A stretch of 64,000 nucleotides of DNA, from NCBI GenBank assembly GCA_023212725.1, contig JALBYF010000082.1, positions 1-64,000 on the forward strand. Direction: 5' to 3'. The position numbers were made by a program, and so were the translations under genes. Below the pieces are notes generated by a model. It was not told the DNA's origin, searched no databases, and saw nothing but the letters and a program-made list of their open reading frames with translations. This document shows, one piece after another, positions 61,333 through 64,000 of this stretch. This stretch comes from Tranzscheliella williamsii. Its lineage: Eukaryota; Basidiomycota; Ustilaginomycetes; Ustilaginales; Ustilaginaceae. The number at the start of each line of letters is the position of its first letter. Position 1 is the first letter of the stretch.

Positions 61333-61864
61333 GCCGACGCCGCTCTCCTTTTCCGTACCAGCCAAATCTGCCTCTCAGCGTCGAGTGTCGGCTCCTGTTG
61401 TACAGAAAGTGCGCAAGTCACGACGAGATAAGACTCTGTTGTTGAACACGGCGGTTAGGAATGAAGAAGCGGCACGCAGCAAGAGTGGGTTAAGGCTCAG
61501 TTGACAAGAAGAAGAGAACGGGGAATGCGTCTCGCCTCGGCCGCTTTTTTGCTGAACTCCAACCAACCATAGGCGCACTTCCGCGTCCCGAAGAACCCGC
61601 CTTCCAGCGCTCACGCTTTCGGCCGACACGCTCTCAACTCCACACGCATCAACGGCAACGGGAATCCCTCTGTTAAGACACGGAGATGCTGGCTGGGTTG
61701 AGTGTGAATTGAACGGGAATTTCGAAATTTTTGGAAGGCTGAGAACTTGGTATTTGCACCGCTCTCCATGCCTGCCGTCATCCCACCCTCACCCACCACA
61801 TCCCCCTCCTCGCGCTTCTACAAGCAGACCACTCTACAGCTCGCTACGAAAGCCGACGGCGGAC
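61333..61864. promoter_or_regulatory. divergent promoter region U2AF35/DBP9
   Basis: About 0.53 kb between divergent starts of two RNA-metabolism genes. An out-of-frame ATG at about 61769 lies upstream of the DBP9 start and would open a long overlapping frame if transcribed. Confidence 0.4.
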
Positions 61865-63877
61865 ATGTCAGAGCCCTCGACCGCCAAGGTGGTGGCACAG
61901 TCCTTGCACCCGCCATCATCGTCGCCGGCGCCCGCATCCACCAGCAGTGCACCCGTTTCCTCCAAGGCGGTCGGCGCCTCTTCGTCCAAAAGCCACGGTG
62001 TCGCGCTGCCCACGCAGGAAGATGCAGAGCGGCTTGGGTTCAACGTCTTTGCCGACCTCCTGGACGCGCGCCTATTGCGAGCACTCGCCAACCTCGGCTT
62101 TGGCATTCCGACGCTGATCCAGCAGAAGGCCATTCCGCTCGCGCTCGCCGGCAAAGATGTGCTGGCGCGCGCAAGGACGGGTTCCGGCAAGACGCTCGCC
62201 TATGCGCTCCCCATCATCCAGAAGATCCTGCATGTCAAGACCACGCTCGCCAAGTCGGATCCCACATACCAGCTCACCCGCGCGCTACTGCTCGTCCCCA
62301 CCCGCGAGCTCGCCGAGCAGGTCTTCCAGCACCTCTCCGCCGTGCTTCAGTACGTTCGCGACGACGTCAAGATCGCCAACGTCGCGCGAGACGCCTCGGA
62401 CAAGGTGCACAAGCTGCTGCTGAGCGAGAAACCCGATATCGTCATTGCGACACCCTCCAGGGCGCTCGCCTATCTTCAGAACGCGTCGCTCGACCTCAAG
62501 TCGGGCATGGAGAGCCTCGCCATCGACGAGGCCGATTTGATCCTCTCCTACGGCCACGACCAGGACGTGCGCAGCCTTCTCTCCGGCCAGTTTCTGCCCT
62601 CCCACTTCCAGTCGTTTCTCATGTCAGCCACCATGACCAGCGATGTCACCAAGCTCAAGGCGCTCCTCCTGCGCAACCCGGTCATCCTCAAGCTCAGCCA
62701 GGAGGACGAGGCCTCGGCATCCAATCTGGTCCAGTTCTACACCAACACCTCCGAGGAGGACAAGTTCCTGCTGGTCTACGTCATCCTCAAGCTCAAGCTG
62801 ATCCGCGGCAAGGCCATCCTCTTTGTCAACGACGTCGAGCGCGGCTATCGCCTGAAGCTCTTCCTCGAAAAGTTCGGCCTCAAGGCGTGCATTCTCAATG
62901 CCGAGCTGCCCATCAACTCGCGCTACAGCATCGTCGAAGAGTTCAACAAGGGCCGCTTCGACTACATTGTCGCTACCGACGAGCCCACCGGCCTGGGCGC
63001 CAAGCACGTCGGCGACGAGGAGGACGACGAGCAGCAGAGTGCGGCAGAGGAAGACGACGCCGAGGAGCAGGCCGAGGCAGCAACAGCCGAAGGGAGCAGG
63101 CCCAAGGCGGCCAAGAAGCAGAAGGACGGTGGTGCGGCCACAAAGCGCGCCAAGGCGGGCAAGGGCGGTGCGGCGGCCGAGTTTGGCGTGGCGCGCGGCG
63201 TCGACTTTGTCAATGTCTCGTGCGTGATCAACTTTGATCTGCCGGGGGATGTGGACGGCTATGTGCACCGGGTCGGGCGGACGGCGCGCGGGGGGGCGTC
63301 GGGGACGGCGCTGTCGTTTGTTGTGCCGGCGGCGGAGCATGGGCGGTCGCGGTATCTGACGTGTGCGACCACGGTGCGGGACCCGGCGGTGTTCAAGCGG
63401 ATTGCGGCGGCGCAGGCGGCGGCGGGGAGCAGTGTCCAGGAGTGGAGCTACGATGCGGCGGCGGTCGAGGGCTTCCGCTACCGTGTCAGCGACACGCTCA
63501 AGAGCATCACGCGCCCCACCATCCGCGAGGCGCGCATCAAGGAGCTCAAGGCCGAAATCCTCGCCTCTACCAAGCTCCACGCCCACTTCGAAGACCATCC
63601 CGACGACCTCGCCTTCCTTCAGCACGACAAGGCCCTCCTCGCCCCCCGCGCACAGCAGGCCCACCTCAAACACGTCCCCCACTACCTCGTCCCCAAAATC
63701 ATCGGCGCTTCCACTCCCTCCCTCCACCGCTCCGTCGGTTACGTCCCCAAGCACAACCCCGCCCGCTCCGCCAAGTCCAAACACCCCTCCGCAAAGTCCC
63801 GCAGCTCCACTCACAAGAAACCAGCCCCCAAGGGCAGGAAAAAACCCGACCCGCTGCGCAAGTTCGCCGCAAAGTAA
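61865..63877 (+). CDS. DBP9: DEAD-box ATP-dependent RNA helicase Dbp9 (DDX56-like), 670 aa
   Basis: Dbp9 is a nucleolar helicase for 60S ribosomal subunit assembly. The start is the first in-frame ATG, 61865 (MSEPSTAK). The Q motif is about 58-75 ([14 protein letters not shown]), motif I ARTGSGKT (about 102-109), Ia PTRELAEQ, Ib [15 protein letters not shown] at 221-224, [20 protein letters not shown], and [12 protein letters not shown] (about 466-475). A long acidic/Lys-rich insert (about 382-438) sits between ATDEPTGLG and the [21 protein letters not shown] strand; this insert is characteristic of Dbp9. The C-terminus is Lys/Pro/Ser-rich and probably nucleolar-targeting. Confidence 0.95.
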   Translation: MSEPSTAKVVAQSLHPPSSSPAPASTSSAPVSSKAVGASSSKSHGVALPTQEDAERLGFNVFADLLDARLLRALANLGFGIPTLIQQKAIPLALAGKDVLARARTGSGKTLAYALPIIQKILHVKTTLAKSDPTYQLTRALLLVPTRELAEQVFQHLSAVLQYVRDDVKIANVARDASDKVHKLLLSEKPDIVIATPSRALAYLQNASLDLKSGMESLAIDEADLILSYGHDQDVRSLLSGQFLPSHFQSFLMSATMTSDVTKLKALLLRNPVILKLSQEDEASASNLVQFYTNTSEEDKFLLVYVILKLKLIRGKAILFVNDVERGYRLKLFLEKFGLKACILNAELPINSRYSIVEEFNKGRFDYIVATDEPTGLGAKHVGDEEDDEQQSAAEEDDAEEQAEAATAEGSRPKAAKKQKDGGAATKRAKAGKGGAAAEFGVARGVDFVNVSCVINFDLPGDVDGYVHRVGRTARGGASGTALSFVVPAAEHGRSRYLTCATTVRDPAVFKRIAAAQAAAGSSVQEWSYDAAAVEGFRYRVSDTLKSITRPTIREARIKELKAEILASTKLHAHFEDHPDDLAFLQHDKALLAPRAQQAHLKHVPHYLVPKIIGASTPSLHRSVGYVPKHNPARSAKSKHPSAKSRSSTHKKPAPKGRKKPDPLRKFAAK

Positions 63878-64000
63878 TCCACCCTTCCTTTGTATCCATA
63901 CTGCACCGCCCCGTTCACGCTACTCGATGCGGTGCATGCCGTTCTAAGACCGCATATCCTATGTGTGACTTTCATAAGATTTTCTTGTGAGAACCAGTTA

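Noticed and set aside
61747..63237. 496-codon plus-strand frame overlapping DBP9
   Set aside because: An out-of-frame GC-rich shadow; all helicase motifs are in the other frame.
62624..63814. 396-codon minus-strand frame
   Set aside because: Antisense shadow of DBP9 with Gly/Val/Leu/Arg-biased composition.
1..64000. CRISPR arrays, prokaryotic operons or prophage
   Set aside because: Introns, fungal gene families and lack of spaced short repeats or ribosome-binding sites show a eukaryotic nuclear segment.

Overview
This 64 kb window looks like a nuclear chromosomal segment from a basidiomycete fungus, most likely a smut-type (Ustilaginomycotina) genome. The evidence is long GC-rich open reading frames, few and short spliceosomal introns (76-156 bp, one of 304 bp) with GTAAGT/GTGAGT/GTACGT donors and CTNAC-like branch sites, pyrimidine-rich leaders, and a fungal-specific gene set (DASH subunit HSK3, RIM20, RXT3, FUR1, CSC1-type channel). 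The phylum is inferred from gene style; I could not run a search. No tRNA, rRNA, CRISPR array or intact transposon was recognised. Some starts were set at the first in-frame ATG, because several open frames extend upstream through non-ATG codons.

Left end (1-4.3 kb): a decaying 20-bp minisatellite, a minus-strand orphan frame that ends inside it, and a small spliced hydrophilin-like gene with a TATA box, in otherwise gene-poor DNA. 4.3-15 kb: MFS transporter (three exons), SmB (three exons, minus), a two-zinc-finger disordered protein, a multi-BRCT Brc1/Rtt107-like genome-stability protein (minus) and the Yra1/ALYREF mRNA-export adaptor (four exons, minus). 15-20.9 kb is an accessory-looking interval holding one large intronless gene that couples a P-loop NTPase to a PD-(D/E)XK nuclease-like domain, the layout of Crinkler/CR-type effectors. 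20.9-34.8 kb: CSC1/OSCA-type channel, a 2748-residue BEACH-WD40-FYVE-like protein rebuilt across one intron, and an Hsp20 chaperone with a possible mitochondrial presequence.

36.1-49.9 kb: a secreted, GPI-anchored PLC-like phosphodiesterase whose propeptide carries eight Lys-Arg sites and duplicated Cys-containing peptides (the most unusual gene here together with the NTPase-nuclease), RIM20 and TSR2 sharing a divergent promoter, a single-pass membrane protein, a CLC Cl-/H+ exchanger, and HSK3 hidden across a 76-bp intron. 49.9-64 kb: a leucine-rich-repeat protein, uracil phosphoribosyltransferase FUR1, ESCRT-II subunit VPS25, Rpd3L subunit RXT3 with long Arg-Glu tracts, U2AF35 and the DEAD-box helicase DBP9.

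Most genes are independent housekeeping units. Functional groupings include RNA processing (SmB, U2AF35, Yra1), ribosome biogenesis (TSR2, DBP9), endosome/ESCRT/pH signalling (RIM20, VPS25, BEACH protein, CLC exchanger), and genome maintenance (BRCT protein, HSK3, RXT3).
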